This document shows positions 8,229-17,444 of a DNA stretch of 64,000 nucleotides, one piece after another. The notes under the pieces were generated by a model. The model was not told the origin of the DNA. It did no database searches and was given only the letters and a program-made list of their open reading frames with translations. Both the position numbers and the translations under genes were made by a program. Every line of letters begins with the position of its first letter. Position 1 is the stretch's first letter. Source of the stretch: a bacterium 210917-DFI.7.65 (GTDB lineage: Bacteria > Bacillota > Clostridia > Oscillospirales > Oscillospiraceae); NCBI GenBank assembly GCA_020555865.1, contig JAJCJJ010000002.1, forward strand, positions 62,001 to 126,000, in the 5' to 3' direction.

Positions 8229-8645
8229 ATGCGCATCATGGCCATTGATTATGGCGATGCCCATACCGGGGTCGCCATTTCAGATCCCACCGGACTGTTG
8301 GCAGGTTATACCACTACAGTAAACGCCTACACGCCGGAAAATATCATCGCCCAGCTCCGTCCCCTGATCGAACAGTATCATGTGGAGCAGCTGGTACTGG
8401 GCTGCCCCAAAAATATGGATGGAACCGAAGGTCCCCGGGCAGAAAAAAGCCGCCGCTTCCAGGCTCAGCTCCAAGAAGCCACAGGACTCCCTGTGGCGCT
8501 GTGGGACGAGCGACGCACCACCATTGACGCCCACAATATTTTATTCAGTGCCGGAAAAAATGCAAAAAAACGCAAAAAAACAGTGGACGCTGTAGCCGCA
8601 TCGTTGATTTTAGAAGGGTATCTTACACGGCTGCGCCAAGGTTAA
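8229..8645 (+). CDS. ruvX: Holliday-junction resolvase-like RNase H-fold protein RuvX/YqgF
   Basis: This 138-residue protein has family motifs IDYGDAHTGVAISD near the N-terminus, LVLGCPKNMDGTEGPRAE in the middle, LWDERRTT, and a C-terminal DAVAASLILEGYL. The acidic residues D of IDYG, E of WDER and D of DAVAA would form the RNase H-type active site. Members act on recombination intermediates and, in E. coli, 16S rRNA 5' processing. AAGGAAGGTG precedes the start. An ATG 9 bases further in is a less likely start. Confidence 0.93.
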   Translation: MRIMAIDYGDAHTGVAISDPTGLLAGYTTTVNAYTPENIIAQLRPLIEQYHVEQLVLGCPKNMDGTEGPRAEKSRRFQAQLQEATGLPVALWDERRTTIDAHNILFSAGKNAKKRKKTVDAVAASLILEGYLTRLRQG

Positions 8646-8714
8646 TTTGGTCATTTTATCAAAATTGTAAAGTCATTTTTATTGCAAAATCACGAATCCA
8701 GCCCCATTCCCCCC

Positions 8715-8743
8715 TTGCAAAAGCGGGAAAAGTATTATACAAT
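8715..8743 (+). promoter_or_regulatory. Promoter of the GT4-csaB genes
   Basis: TTGCAA (8715-8720), 17 bases and TACAAT (8738-8743), 45 bases before the glycosyltransferase ATG. Confidence 0.7.
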
Positions 8744-8787
8744 TTGAAATACGCAATTTTCCAAGTACATGAAAGGCGGAAGCGAGC

Positions 8788-9843
8788 ATGAAACAAATTG
8801 CGATCTTTCAATCGGATCTCCGCGTGGGCGGCATCCAGAAAGCGCTGGTGAATATCCTCAACGAGATCGACTACAGCACCTGCTGCGTCGATGTCTATCT
8901 TTATGACAAAGAGTGCTTTTTTGACGTGCCCGTCCATGAAAATCTGAATATTCGTTATCTTCCGCCTATGCCGTCTTATTTCCGCCTGCTGTATTTTGGT
9001 CTTGTGATGAAGCTCAGCGGCGACGTCACCAGCGGAAAAGCATACGATGTGGCCGTGGATTTCAGCAGCTACCGCAACGAGTGCGCTGTGGGCGCTATTA
9101 AGGCCAACGCTCAAAAAAGGGTGATGTGGATTCACAATGATGTGGAGATCAAGCGCGCCAACGAGCCAAAATACCGCGTGCTGTGGCACTTTTTCAAGGG
9201 TAAGCTCAAATACTACGACGCCTTTGCCGCCGTATCCCCCGGTATTATCGAAGGCTTCCGCCGCGCCGCCAACATTCAGGATAAACCCATTACCGCCATC
9301 CCCAACCATATCGATACCGGTGAAATTTTCCGCAAGGTCGGCGCTCCGGTGGATTTTTCGGTGGACGAAAGCAAGCTGAACCTGTGCTCCGTGGGGCGCA
9401 TCTGCCACCAGAAGGCCTACGACCTGCTGATGACTTATTTGGCCGAAGTGAAAAAAGCCCGCACGGATTTTCATTTTTATCTGATCGGCGACGGTCCTGA
9501 CCGCGCCGCTCTGGAAAAACAGATCGCCGCACTGGATCTGTCCGGCCATGTGACACTGCTCGGCAACCAGCCCAACCCTTTTCCTTATATGGACAAAATG
9601 GACGGCTTCGTGCTCACCTCCCGCTATGAAGGCCAGGGCATGGTCATTTGGGAGGCTAAAGCCCTGGGGCTGCCGCTGTACATCTCCAAAAATCTGGAAG
9701 CCTACAACCCCGGTATCACCGGCTGCAGCGATATGGTGCAGGCCTTGATCCACGCGCAAAAGCCTGCACAGAAGACCTATGACGATCTATCGGTATACAA
9801 CGCCGAAATTTCTGCGCGCATCCGCGCCATTCTGGGACTTTGA
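8788..9843 (+). CDS. GT4-family glycosyltransferase
   Basis: This 351-residue cytoplasmic GT-B enzyme has an N-terminal acceptor domain starting IAIFQSDLRVGGIQKALVNI, and a C-terminal domain with LCSVGRICHQKAYDLL, FYLIGDGPDRAAL and the nucleotide-sugar EX7E-type motif SRYEGQGMVIWEAKALGLP. GT4 enzymes move a sugar from a nucleotide donor to a glycan or lipid. The next gene is csaB, so a role in making a secondary cell-wall polymer is a reasonable inference. Donor and acceptor cannot be told. Confidence 0.88.
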   Translation: MKQIAIFQSDLRVGGIQKALVNILNEIDYSTCCVDVYLYDKECFFDVPVHENLNIRYLPPMPSYFRLLYFGLVMKLSGDVTSGKAYDVAVDFSSYRNECAVGAIKANAQKRVMWIHNDVEIKRANEPKYRVLWHFFKGKLKYYDAFAAVSPGIIEGFRRAANIQDKPITAIPNHIDTGEIFRKVGAPVDFSVDESKLNLCSVGRICHQKAYDLLMTYLAEVKKARTDFHFYLIGDGPDRAALEKQIAALDLSGHVTLLGNQPNPFPYMDKMDGFVLTSRYEGQGMVIWEAKALGLPLYISKNLEAYNPGITGCSDMVQALIHAQKPAQKTYDDLSVYNAEISARIRAILGL

Positions 9844-9918
9844 TTCCCGCTCCGCTCTAATCTGCCACTTTCAAATTATGATATGCTCCGCTGCAGCGGA
9901 GGCGAGGAACGACCAGCC

Positions 9919-11046
9919 ATGGAAAAACAACGCCAGCGAAAAGTGAATAACCGCAGCGGCATTGTGATCTGCGGCTCCTATGGCCTGGGCAACGCCGGCG
10001 ATGAGAGCATCCTCAAGGCCATTTTGCAGGAGGTGCGTACCGTAGCCCCTGCCGAGGAGATCACCGTCCTCTCCCGCAACCCGGAGGAAACAAAATTGTG
10101 CCACGGTGTCCGCTCTCTCCATATGTTTGATTTGCCTGCCATTTACCGCCTGATGGGACGCACCAAGCTCTATATCAACGGCGGCGGCAGTCTGATCCAG
10201 GACGTAACGTCCCGCCGCAGTTTATGGTATTACCTCTTCACCCTGCGCATGGCCAAACGCCGCGGCTGCAAGGTGCTGATGTACGGCTGCGGCATCGGCC
10301 CGGTCAAGCATCCAAAGGACATTGCCCTCACCCGGAAAACGCTCAACGGCTGCGTGGACGCCATTACACTGCGGGAGGATTCCAGCCTGAAAGAACTCCA
10401 GCGCTTCGGCGTAACGAATCCTGAAATCGTTTTAGCTTCTGACCCCGCGCTGACGCTGCAGCGTGCCGCTGAAGCAGATATCGACCGCATGATGGAGCAA
10501 AACGGCCTCACGCCCCACGGCTCTTATCTTGGCATTTGTCTGCGGGATTGGCCTGGCTTCGCAGAAAAGGCTCCAGTGTTCGCTGCTGCGGTGCGCTACG
10601 CCCGAAGCGAACATGGGCTTACCCCGGTTTTTTTCTCCATCAACCACCGCTCGGACGGCGCCGCCGCCGATCAAGTGGCCCGTTGCCTGGAGGAAACGCC
10701 CTGTATCCTCCGCCAGCCCCTGTCCACCGAGCTGACGCTGGGACTGATGAGCCGCATGCAAGCGGTCATCTCGATGCGCCTGCACGGGCTGATTTTTGCC
10801 GCCGGACAGGGTGTGCCGCTGGTCGGCGTAGTATACGATCCCAAAGTCAGCGCTTTTCTGTCCTATATGGGACAGGAACTGTACGAGGATCTGTCCCGGC
10901 TCAGCACAGAAAGCCTTTGCGCCAAGCTGGATCAGGCGCTGGCATTGGGCGCAGACCCAACCGTACTGAAAGAGGGCGTGGAGCGTCTGCGCCATATCGA
11001 ACAACACAATTCCGATACGATGCGCAAGCTTTTGCAGGTGCCCTGA
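9919..11046 (+). CDS. csaB: Polysaccharide pyruvyl transferase CsaB
   Basis: This 375-residue member of the pyruvyltransferase family has motifs IVICGSYGLGNAGDESIL, LYINGGGSLIQDVTS, LMYGCGIGPVKHP and MRLHGLIFAAGQGVPLVGVVYDPK. CsaB adds a ketal pyruvate to secondary wall polymer, which SLH domains then bind. I chose the ATG at 9919 (MEKQRQRK) over one 36 bases upstream because GGAGGCGAGG lies just before it. It follows the GT4 gene by 75 bases and a terminator follows. An SLH protein is present at 47066-48049, matching this function. Confidence 0.92.
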   Translation: MEKQRQRKVNNRSGIVICGSYGLGNAGDESILKAILQEVRTVAPAEEITVLSRNPEETKLCHGVRSLHMFDLPAIYRLMGRTKLYINGGGSLIQDVTSRRSLWYYLFTLRMAKRRGCKVLMYGCGIGPVKHPKDIALTRKTLNGCVDAITLREDSSLKELQRFGVTNPEIVLASDPALTLQRAAEADIDRMMEQNGLTPHGSYLGICLRDWPGFAEKAPVFAAAVRYARSEHGLTPVFFSINHRSDGAAADQVARCLEETPCILRQPLSTELTLGLMSRMQAVISMRLHGLIFAAGQGVPLVGVVYDPKVSAFLSYMGQELYEDLSRLSTESLCAKLDQALALGADPTVLKEGVERLRHIEQHNSDTMRKLLQVP

Positions 11047-11055
11047 ACTGCGCGC

Positions 11056-11098
11056 AACAGCCGGGAGACCGCACTTTGGCTCCTGGCTGTTTTTGTTT
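11056..11098 (+). terminator. Terminator after csaB
   Basis: AACAGCCGGGAG pairs with CTCCTGGCTGTT and is followed by TTTTGTTT. Confidence 0.85.
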
Positions 11099-11118
11099 CA
11101 TTTGATAAGGAGGATTTT

Positions 11119-13422
11119 ATGAAAGCTCCACATATGCATCCTTTTGTCCAGCTGATAAAAGAAGATATTCCCATGGTATTCCGGATCTTTGCACGGGATA
11201 TCCGCAATTTATGGCGCCGCCCCGTGGCGCTGATCATTGTGCTGGGCGTGGCATTCATTCCAAGCCTGTACGCATGGATCAATATTTATGCTAACTGGGA
11301 TCCCTACGGCAATACCGGAAACCTGCGGGTAGCTGTCGCCAGCAAGGACGCCGGATACCAAGTGGAAGGCGTCAGCGTCAATATGGGGGAGCGTGTCATC
11401 GAAAGTCTGCACGGCGATGAAAACTTTGACTGGCAGTTTACCAATGAAGCAGAGGCCCGCGACGGCGTGGAATCCGGCAAATATTATGCAGCGGTGATTA
11501 TCCCCGCCAGCTTCACAGAGGATATTGTCACATTCATCACCGACAATACCGAGCGCCCTGCCATCGAGTATTACAGCAACGAAAAGAAAAACGCCATTGC
11601 CGCAAAAATCACCACCACCGGTATGGGTACGCTGCGCAGCACGATCAATGAACAATTTATCAACACCGTTTCCGCTGTAGTTCTGGATGTATTGAATATA
11701 ACAGACAGCATGCTGGAAGAAAAAGAAGACTCTATTGTGGAGCATATCACATCTTCTCTGGAAAAAACCAGCCAGGATATCGACCATTTTTCTTCTGCAG
11801 TAGACCTGCTGATCGAAACCGCTCAATCCGCTCAAGAGCTGACCACAGCGGCACAGGCACTACTGCCGGATACCGACACCACTATCCAGGACAGTTTAAC
11901 TGCTTTGGGCAGCCTGCGCGCTCTGACCGGCGCTTCCGACGCCACAGCCAGCGCCCTCACCGATGCGCTGCAGAACAACATGGATGCCGTCGCGGACAGT
12001 GTTGAATCCATATGCGACGATCTGGAAGACGCCGTTGGCGACGTGGAGGGGATCTCCTCCGATGCAGCCGCTGCACTGGATCGGATTTCCTCCGCTGCCG
12101 GCAGCGCATCCGATACGGTAAAGCGCACCCGTGCTTTTCTCGCCGACATGGAAAACAGCCTTCTGTCTATGGCTCACCGATTCGATACTGTGGTCAACGA
12201 TCTGAAAAATGCAGGCTTCCCGCTACCTTCTTTCAGCGGCAACCTGGAACAAAATCTCAAGCAGGCAATTGATCCCTACCTGTCCGTACTGGACAGATTG
12301 TGGGATGATCTGCGCGGAATCAGCCGCAGCGCAGAGAAAGCCGCAGACACCATACGCAGAGACGGCACGCTGCCCACCTCTCAGCTCTCCACCCTGCGAG
12401 GAGATTTGAAGGCGCTGCGCAGCGATCTGGATACGGTCAGGGAGCAGTATCAAAATACCGTATCCCCGCGTCTGGACGATACCCTGAATCAATTTTACAC
12501 TTGCCTGGACGACCTCGCCGGCCTGTTGGTAACGCTGAATCAGGATCTGCCTCTGATCAACAACGTACTGACCGGTGTAGACGGTTCTTTGGAACACTCC
12601 ATCGCCGCCCTTCAACAGTCCGGCACACTGCTCCGCAATGCAAAAAGCGATGTGGATGCCCTGCTCAATGATCTGAACTCCGTGGAAAAAGACGAGCGTT
12701 TTGCCAAACTGTTGGATATGGTTCGCGAAAATCCGGATACTGTGGCAGAATTTCTGGCTTCTCCGGTGGAACTAACCACCAAACATGTATACCCGGTGGA
12801 AAACTACGGGTCTGCCATGACCCCCTTCTACAGCATTCTGGCAATCTGGGTGGGCGGCCTTCTGGCCTGCTCCATTTTGAAAACCAACGTAAAAGAAGAC
12901 GAAAAGCTTCGAAATATCCCTCCCACCGTGGCGTATTTCGGCCGCTACTGCCTGTTTGCCGCCGTGGCGCTGCTGCAGGGGCTGATCATCTGTCTGGGTG
13001 ATCTCTTTCTGCTGCGGATCCAGTGCCTGTACCCGCTGCGTTTCATCGCCGTCGGTCTGGTCGCCGCACTGGTATACTCCCTGATGATGTATACCCTGAC
13101 CGTTTCGTTCAAAGACGTGGGCAAGGCCATTGCCGTGGTGATCATGATCGTGCAGGTCGCCGGCGCCGGGGGCACCTTCCCCGTGGAGCTGCTGCCCGAA
13201 TTCTTCCAGGCCATCAACCCCTACATGCCCTTCACGTTCTGCATCAATGCCATGCGCGAGTGCATCGGCGGTATGTACGGAAACAACTATATGACATATC
13301 TGCTCTCCGTCAGCGCAATCTACATTCCCATTTCTTTGCTGATCGGCATTGTGCTGCGCCGTCCGGTTATCTGGCTGATGAATTTCTTTGAGCATCAGGT
13401 AGAAAAGACCGGCCTGCTGTAA
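11119..13422 (+). CDS. YhgE/Pip-type membrane protein (ABC-2-like)
   Basis: This 767-residue protein has an N-terminal membrane segment (PVALIIVLGVAFIPSLYAWINI, in pieces) and a long extracytoplasmic region to about residue 570. That region is rich in helices with Ser/Ala/Asp repeats and looks coiled-coil-like. About five C-terminal membrane segments follow, from AILAWVGGLLACSI onward. This is the YhgE/Pip layout, known from the phage-infection protein of lactococci and from type VII secretion and export loci. The start at 11119 follows AAGGAGG. An in-frame ATG at 11173 (MVFRIFARDI) is possible. It is a single gene after a terminator and its substrate is unknown. Confidence 0.85.
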   Translation: MKAPHMHPFVQLIKEDIPMVFRIFARDIRNLWRRPVALIIVLGVAFIPSLYAWINIYANWDPYGNTGNLRVAVASKDAGYQVEGVSVNMGERVIESLHGDENFDWQFTNEAEARDGVESGKYYAAVIIPASFTEDIVTFITDNTERPAIEYYSNEKKNAIAAKITTTGMGTLRSTINEQFINTVSAVVLDVLNITDSMLEEKEDSIVEHITSSLEKTSQDIDHFSSAVDLLIETAQSAQELTTAAQALLPDTDTTIQDSLTALGSLRALTGASDATASALTDALQNNMDAVADSVESICDDLEDAVGDVEGISSDAAAALDRISSAAGSASDTVKRTRAFLADMENSLLSMAHRFDTVVNDLKNAGFPLPSFSGNLEQNLKQAIDPYLSVLDRLWDDLRGISRSAEKAADTIRRDGTLPTSQLSTLRGDLKALRSDLDTVREQYQNTVSPRLDDTLNQFYTCLDDLAGLLVTLNQDLPLINNVLTGVDGSLEHSIAALQQSGTLLRNAKSDVDALLNDLNSVEKDERFAKLLDMVRENPDTVAEFLASPVELTTKHVYPVENYGSAMTPFYSILAIWVGGLLACSILKTNVKEDEKLRNIPPTVAYFGRYCLFAAVALLQGLIICLGDLFLLRIQCLYPLRFIAVGLVAALVYSLMMYTLTVSFKDVGKAIAVVIMIVQVAGAGGTFPVELLPEFFQAINPYMPFTFCINAMRECIGGMYGNNYMTYLLSVSAIYIPISLLIGIVLRRPVIWLMNFFEHQVEKTGLL

Positions 13423-13500
13423 ACGGCGCGCAAATATGGACAAAAGCCGGCATGGTTTTTCTTTTCCCATTGTAAAGGTACACGAACATTGAAAAAACGC

Positions 13501-13529
13501 TTGAATTTCCCTTTTGTTTTTTATATGAT
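13501..13529 (+). promoter_or_regulatory. Promoter of the purine operon
   Basis: TTGAAT (13501-13506), 17 bases and TATGAT (13524-13529). Just upstream ACGAACATT (13480-13490 region) resembles half of a Firmicute PurR box, but only one copy is visible and no purR gene is in the window, so PurR control is only a guess. Confidence 0.7.
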
Positions 13530-13560
13530 AAAGATATCTTTCATCGCAGGAGGGAACGCC

Positions 13561-13629
13561 ATGTACTCGTCTTTTCGGATTCTCTGCCGGGCACATGGCC
13601 GCTTCATGCCCGCATCCATCCACGCATGA
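13561..13629 (+). CDS. Candidate 22-residue leader peptide of the purine operon
   Basis: A short frame, MYSSFRILCRAHGRFMPASIHA, starts 9 bases after a perfect AGGAGG, lies within the transcript of the promoter at 13501-13529 and is followed 12 bases later by a terminator hairpin. GGGCA at 13589-13593 could pair with TGCCC at either 13607-13611 or 13630-13634, so alternative folds are possible. The start, ribosome site and hairpin are seen. An attenuation role is inferred. It may instead be a stand-alone small protein. Confidence 0.5.
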   Translation: MYSSFRILCRAHGRFMPASIHA

Positions 13630-13641
13630 TGCCCTACAAGT

Positions 13642-13672
13642 GCAGACCGCGCCGCGCGGTCTGCGCTTTTTT
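13642..13672 (+). terminator. Terminator/attenuator before purE
   Basis: GCAGACCGCG pairs with CGCGGTCTGC around a CCG loop, then GC and six T. It stands between the purine promoter and purE with no other promoter visible after it, so transcription of the operon must read through it. Confidence 0.8.
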
Positions 13673-13727
13673 GTTGTTTCCTGCGCATCAATATCCATTT
13701 ACAGACGATTGAAGGAGGACATCATTG

Positions 13728-14216
13728 ATGAAAAAAGTTGCCGTAATCATGGGGTCTGACAGCGATTGGCCCGTAGTCAAAGCTGCTGTGGAGCAGCTGA
13801 AAGACTTCGGCATCCCCTATGAAGCCCACATTCTCAGCGCTCACCGCACGCCGGTGGAAGCCGCCGCCTATGCCAGTTCCGCCCGGGAAAACGACATTGG
13901 CGTCATCATCTGCGCCGCCGGCATGGCCGCACACCTGGCCGGCGCTTTTGCCGCCAATACCACCCTGCCTGTCATTGGTATCCCCATGAAGGGCGGAGCC
14001 GTTGACGGCCTGGACGCTCTGCTTTCCACCGTGCAGATGCCCAGCGGCATCCCGGTAGCCACCGTGGCGCTGAACGGCGCGAAAAACGCCGCCGTTCTGG
14101 CCGCTCAGATCCTGGCCGTATCCGATGCGGAGCTGGCCGCAAAACTGGACGCGGCCCGCGCTTCCATGTCCGCCCAAATCGCAGCCAAGGACGCAAAACT
14201 CCAGGCAGAACTTTGA
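13728..14216 (+). CDS. purE: N5-carboxyaminoimidazole ribonucleotide mutase
   Basis: This 162-residue enzyme converts N5-CAIR to CAIR in purine synthesis. The class I PurE signature is complete: [50 protein letters not shown] and [21 protein letters not shown]. The ATG at 13728 has AGGAGG 9 bases upstream. It is the first structural gene of the operon. PurK is not in the window. Confidence 0.97.
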   Translation: MKKVAVIMGSDSDWPVVKAAVEQLKDFGIPYEAHILSAHRTPVEAAAYASSARENDIGVIICAAGMAAHLAGAFAANTTLPVIGIPMKGGAVDGLDALLSTVQMPSGIPVATVALNGAKNAAVLAAQILAVSDAELAAKLDAARASMSAQIAAKDAKLQAEL

Positions 14217-14282
14217 TCCGCCCGCACCGCTGATTTGCATTTCGATCATTTAAAAACTCATAATATATGGAGGAATTTTATT

Positions 14283-14972
14283 ATGGAAAAGAAACTGGTT
14301 TACACCGGCAAAACCAAGGATGTTTTTGCACTGGATAACGGCAACTATCTGCTGAAGTTTAAGGACGACTGCACCGGCAAGGACGGCGTGTTCGATCCTG
14401 GCGAAAACTCTGTGGGCCTGACCATCGACGGCGTGGGCGACGTGAACCTGCGCATGTCCGTTTATTTCTTTGAAAAGATCAACGCCGCCGGCATCCGTAC
14501 CCATTTTGTCAGCGCCGACCTGGAAAACACCACCATGGAAGTCCTGCCTGCTAAAGTGTTCGGTCACGGCCTGGAAGTGATCTGCCGCCACAAGGCTGTG
14601 GGCAGCTTCCTGCGCCGTTACGGCGAATATATTGAAGATGGTGCCGATCTGCCCGCTTATGTGGAAACCACGTTCAAAAACGACGAAAAGGGCGATCCTC
14701 TGGTAACCAAGGACGCGCTGGTGGCTCTGGGCGTTATGACCGATGCCCAGTATGACGACATCAAGGACATGACTCAGAAAATTACCCAGATCGTAGCAGA
14801 TGACCTGAAGGAAAAGGGTCTGGTGCTGTACGACATCAAGTTTGAGTTCGGTTATGATCCCGAAGGCAAGGTAATGCTCATCGACGAAGTGGCCTCCGGC
14901 AACATGCGCGTTTACAAAGACGGCCAGTATGTGGACCCCATGACTCTGTCCGAATTGTTCTTTGCCAAATAA
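14283..14972 (+). CDS. Divergent SAICAR-synthetase (PurC) paralogue
   Basis: This 229-residue protein has the PurC fold pattern: YTGKTKDVF matches the glycine-rich YEGKAKKVF of Pur[17 protein letters not shown] matches [16 protein letters not shown], and [10 protein letters not shown] matches [10 protein letters not shown]. Yet the PurC motif [12 protein letters not shown] is replaced by [11 protein letters not shown], and [12 protein letters not shown] by [14 protein letters not shown] true purC follows directly, so this copy may use another substrate or act with it. Databases usually label such proteins PurC by homology. The start follows GGAGG at 14269-14273. Function is unproven. Confidence 0.8.
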   Translation: MEKKLVYTGKTKDVFALDNGNYLLKFKDDCTGKDGVFDPGENSVGLTIDGVGDVNLRMSVYFFEKINAAGIRTHFVSADLENTTMEVLPAKVFGHGLEVICRHKAVGSFLRRYGEYIEDGADLPAYVETTFKNDEKGDPLVTKDALVALGVMTDAQYDDIKDMTQKITQIVADDLKEKGLVLYDIKFEFGYDPEGKVMLIDEVASGNMRVYKDGQYVDPMTLSELFFAK

Positions 14973-15001
14973 ATTCTGCACTGCAAAAAAGAAGGGGTTT
15001 T

Positions 15002-15712
15002 ATGAAAAAGCAAGCGCAACTCTACGAAGGAAAGGCAAAAAAAGTATTTGCAACAGACGATCCCGATCTGGTGATCGTGGACTACAAGGATGACGCCACG
15101 GCTTTCAACGGCGCCAAAAAAGGCACCATCACAGGCAAAGGTGTGATCAACAACAAGCTGACCAACTATCTGATGCAGGTGTTGGAACGGGAAGGCATCC
15201 CCACCCATTTTGTAGAAGAACTGAGCGACCGGGAAACCCTCGTCAAGAAGGTTTCCATCGTTCCCCTGGAGGTCATTGTCCGCAATCGTTCCGCAGGCCA
15301 TTTCGCTTCCCGCTACGGAGTGGAGGAAGGTATCGTGTTTCCCCAGCCCACGATTGAATTCTCCTACAAGTGCGACGCTTTGGATGATCCGCTGCTGAAC
15401 CATTATCACGCTTTGGCTTTGGGTTTGGCCACCCAGGAGGAAATCGACCGGATCACCGGCCTGTCCTTCCGGATCAACGATGTGCTGAAACGCTTTTTCT
15501 CCGAAGTCGGCGTGACTTTGGTGGACTTTAAGCTGGAATTCGGAAAACTGTCCGACGGTACAATCGTACTGGCTGACGAAATCAGCCCCGATACATGCCG
15601 CCTGTGGGACGCCAAGACCGGCGAGAAACTGGATAAAGACCGCTTTCGCCGCGATATGGGCGGCGTAGAGGACGCCTATCAGGAGATTATGCGCCGGGTG
15701 TTCGGCGCTTAA
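15002..15712 (+). CDS. purC: SAICAR synthetase
   Basis: This 236-residue enzyme joins CAIR and aspartate with ATP to make SAICAR. All the usual PurC motifs are here: [60 protein letters not shown] and [14 protein letters not shown]. Its length is that of the bacterial short form. AAGAAGGGG stands before the ATG, 29 bases after the paralogue. Confidence 0.97.
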   Translation: MKKQAQLYEGKAKKVFATDDPDLVIVDYKDDATAFNGAKKGTITGKGVINNKLTNYLMQVLEREGIPTHFVEELSDRETLVKKVSIVPLEVIVRNRSAGHFASRYGVEEGIVFPQPTIEFSYKCDALDDPLLNHYHALALGLATQEEIDRITGLSFRINDVLKRFFSEVGVTLVDFKLEFGKLSDGTIVLADEISPDTCRLWDAKTGEKLDKDRFRRDMGGVEDAYQEIMRRVFGA

Positions 15713-15749
15713 TCCCCCCTTCCCAGACAAGAGAGGAGAGAAATTTTCA

Positions 15750-16793
15750 ATGAGCATTTCCAAGAGCGACAGCTACGCCGCCGCCGGCGTGGACGTGACC
15801 GCGGGCTACGAATCCACCAACCTCATCAAGCCCATGGTGGAATCCACCTATATCCCCGGCGTAATCGGCACTTTGGGCGGCTTTGGCGGCTGCTTCGAGC
15901 TGCCCGGCGGCTACAGTGAGCCGGTGATGGTTTCCGGCACCGACGGCGTGGGCACCAAGCTGAAGCTGGCCTATCTCATGGACCGGCATGACACCGTGGG
16001 CGTGGACTGCGTAGCCATGTGCGTCAACGATATCATCTGCGGCGGCGCAAAGCCTTTGTTTTTCCTGGATTACATGGCTATGGGCAAAAATGTACCCGAG
16101 CGCACCGCCGAAATCGTCAAAGGCGTGGTAGAAGGCTGCAAGCAGGCCGGCTGTGCCCTGATCGGCGGCGAAACTGCCGAAATGCCCGGCCTGTATGCTG
16201 AAGATGAATACGACCTGGCCGGCTATTCCACCGGCATCGTGGAAAAGAGCCGCATGCTGGACAACAGCGATATGGCCGAAGGCGATGTGCTGATCGGCCT
16301 GGCTTCTTCCGGCTGCCACTCCAACGGCTTCTCCCTGATCCGCAAGGTGTTCAACATTGACCGCGATCCCGATGTACTTAACCGTTATAGCGACCGGCTG
16401 GGCAAGTCTTTGGGCGAAGTGCTGATCACCCCCACCAGAATCTATGTCAAATCCGTTCTGCGCCTGCTGGACGAAGGACTGTCCATCCATGGTATCTCCC
16501 ACATCACCGGCGGCGGCTTCTATGAAAACGTGCCCCGCATGATGAAGGAAGGACTAACCGCAGAAATCGACACCTCTTCCTATGAGCTGCCTGAAATCTT
16601 CAAACTGCTCTCCGAAGTCGGCGAGATCCCCATGCGCGATATGTATAATACCTTCAACATGGGCATCGGCATGGTATTGGCCCTGCCGGCAGACGATGCT
16701 GAAAAAGCGCTGAAATTGCTGCGCGAAGAAGGGGAAACAGTCTGCCGTCTGGGCATCATCACAACTGGCGAAGATGCCGTCATGGTGAAATAA
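15750..16793 (+). CDS. purM: AIR synthetase (FGAM cyclo-ligase)
   Basis: This 347-residue ATP-dependent enzyme closes the imidazole ring of AIR. Characteristic pieces are SYAAAGVDVTAGYE, DGVGTKLKLAYLM, DCVAMCVNDIICGGAKPLFFLDYMA (in pieces), LIGGETAEMPG, HSNGFSLIRKV and GISHITGGGFYENVPR. Full family length. AGAGAGGAGAG precedes the ATG. PurN follows after 3 bases. Confidence 0.98.
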   Translation: MSISKSDSYAAAGVDVTAGYESTNLIKPMVESTYIPGVIGTLGGFGGCFELPGGYSEPVMVSGTDGVGTKLKLAYLMDRHDTVGVDCVAMCVNDIICGGAKPLFFLDYMAMGKNVPERTAEIVKGVVEGCKQAGCALIGGETAEMPGLYAEDEYDLAGYSTGIVEKSRMLDNSDMAEGDVLIGLASSGCHSNGFSLIRKVFNIDRDPDVLNRYSDRLGKSLGEVLITPTRIYVKSVLRLLDEGLSIHGISHITGGGFYENVPRMMKEGLTAEIDTSSYELPEIFKLLSEVGEIPMRDMYNTFNMGIGMVLALPADDAEKALKLLREEGETVCRLGIITTGEDAVMVK

Positions 16794-16796
16794 GGG

Positions 16797-17429
16797 ATGA
16801 AAAATATTGTTGTACTGGTGTCCGGCGGCGGCACCAACCTGCAGGCCCTGCTGGACGCCCAAGCGCGCGGTGAGATCCGGAACGGCAAAATTACCGCTGT
16901 CGTCTCCTCTACTCCCGGCGCATTTGCATTGGAACGGGCTAAAGGAGCAAACGTGCCCGGCCATGTCGTAAACCGCAAGGACTATGACAGCCGTGAATCC
17001 TTTACTGAAGCGCTGCTCGGCAAGCTGTCTGAATTGAACGCCGATCTGATCGTTCTGGCGGGATTCCTCTATATCCTCTCTCCCGCCTTTGTCGAACGGT
17101 ATGAAAACCGCATCATCAACATCCATCCCGCTTTGATTCCTTCGTTCTGCGGCGACGGATTTTACGGACTCAAAGTGCATGAAAAGGCGCTGGAATACGG
17201 CGTGAAACTGACCGGCGCCACCGTGCATTTTGTCTCCGCCGAAGCCGACGCCGGTCCCATCATTCTGCAAAAAGCCGTGGCCATCGAAGAGGGCGATACG
17301 GCGGAAATTCTTCAAAAGCGCGTGATGGAACAGGCCGAGTGGAAACTGCTGCCTGAGGCAGTCAGCCTGTTCTGCCAGGGACGGCTGCATGTGGAAGGCC
17401 GCATTGTACGCATTGATCAAGCTGAATAA
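16797..17429 (+). CDS. purN: Glycinamide ribonucleotide formyltransferase
   Basis: This 210-residue folate-dependent enzyme formylates GAR. It has VLVSGGGTNLQALLDA at the N-terminus, the formyl-folate and catalytic motif IINIHPALIPSFCGDGFYG (N, H and later D of the N-H-D triad), and TGATVHFVSAEADAGPII. It begins 3 bases after purM, with AAATAAGGGATG around the junction serving as ribosome site. Confidence 0.97.
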   Translation: MKNIVVLVSGGGTNLQALLDAQARGEIRNGKITAVVSSTPGAFALERAKGANVPGHVVNRKDYDSRESFTEALLGKLSELNADLIVLAGFLYILSPAFVERYENRIINIHPALIPSFCGDGFYGLKVHEKALEYGVKLTGATVHFVSAEADAGPIILQKAVAIEEGDTAEILQKRVMEQAEWKLLPEAVSLFCQGRLHVEGRIVRIDQAE

Positions 17430-17444
17430 AAAGGAGCGCCAGAG

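Noticed and set aside
13423-13727. Guanine or other known riboswitch before purE
   Set aside because: None of the conserved purine riboswitch sequences could be seen; a small frame and terminator are there instead.
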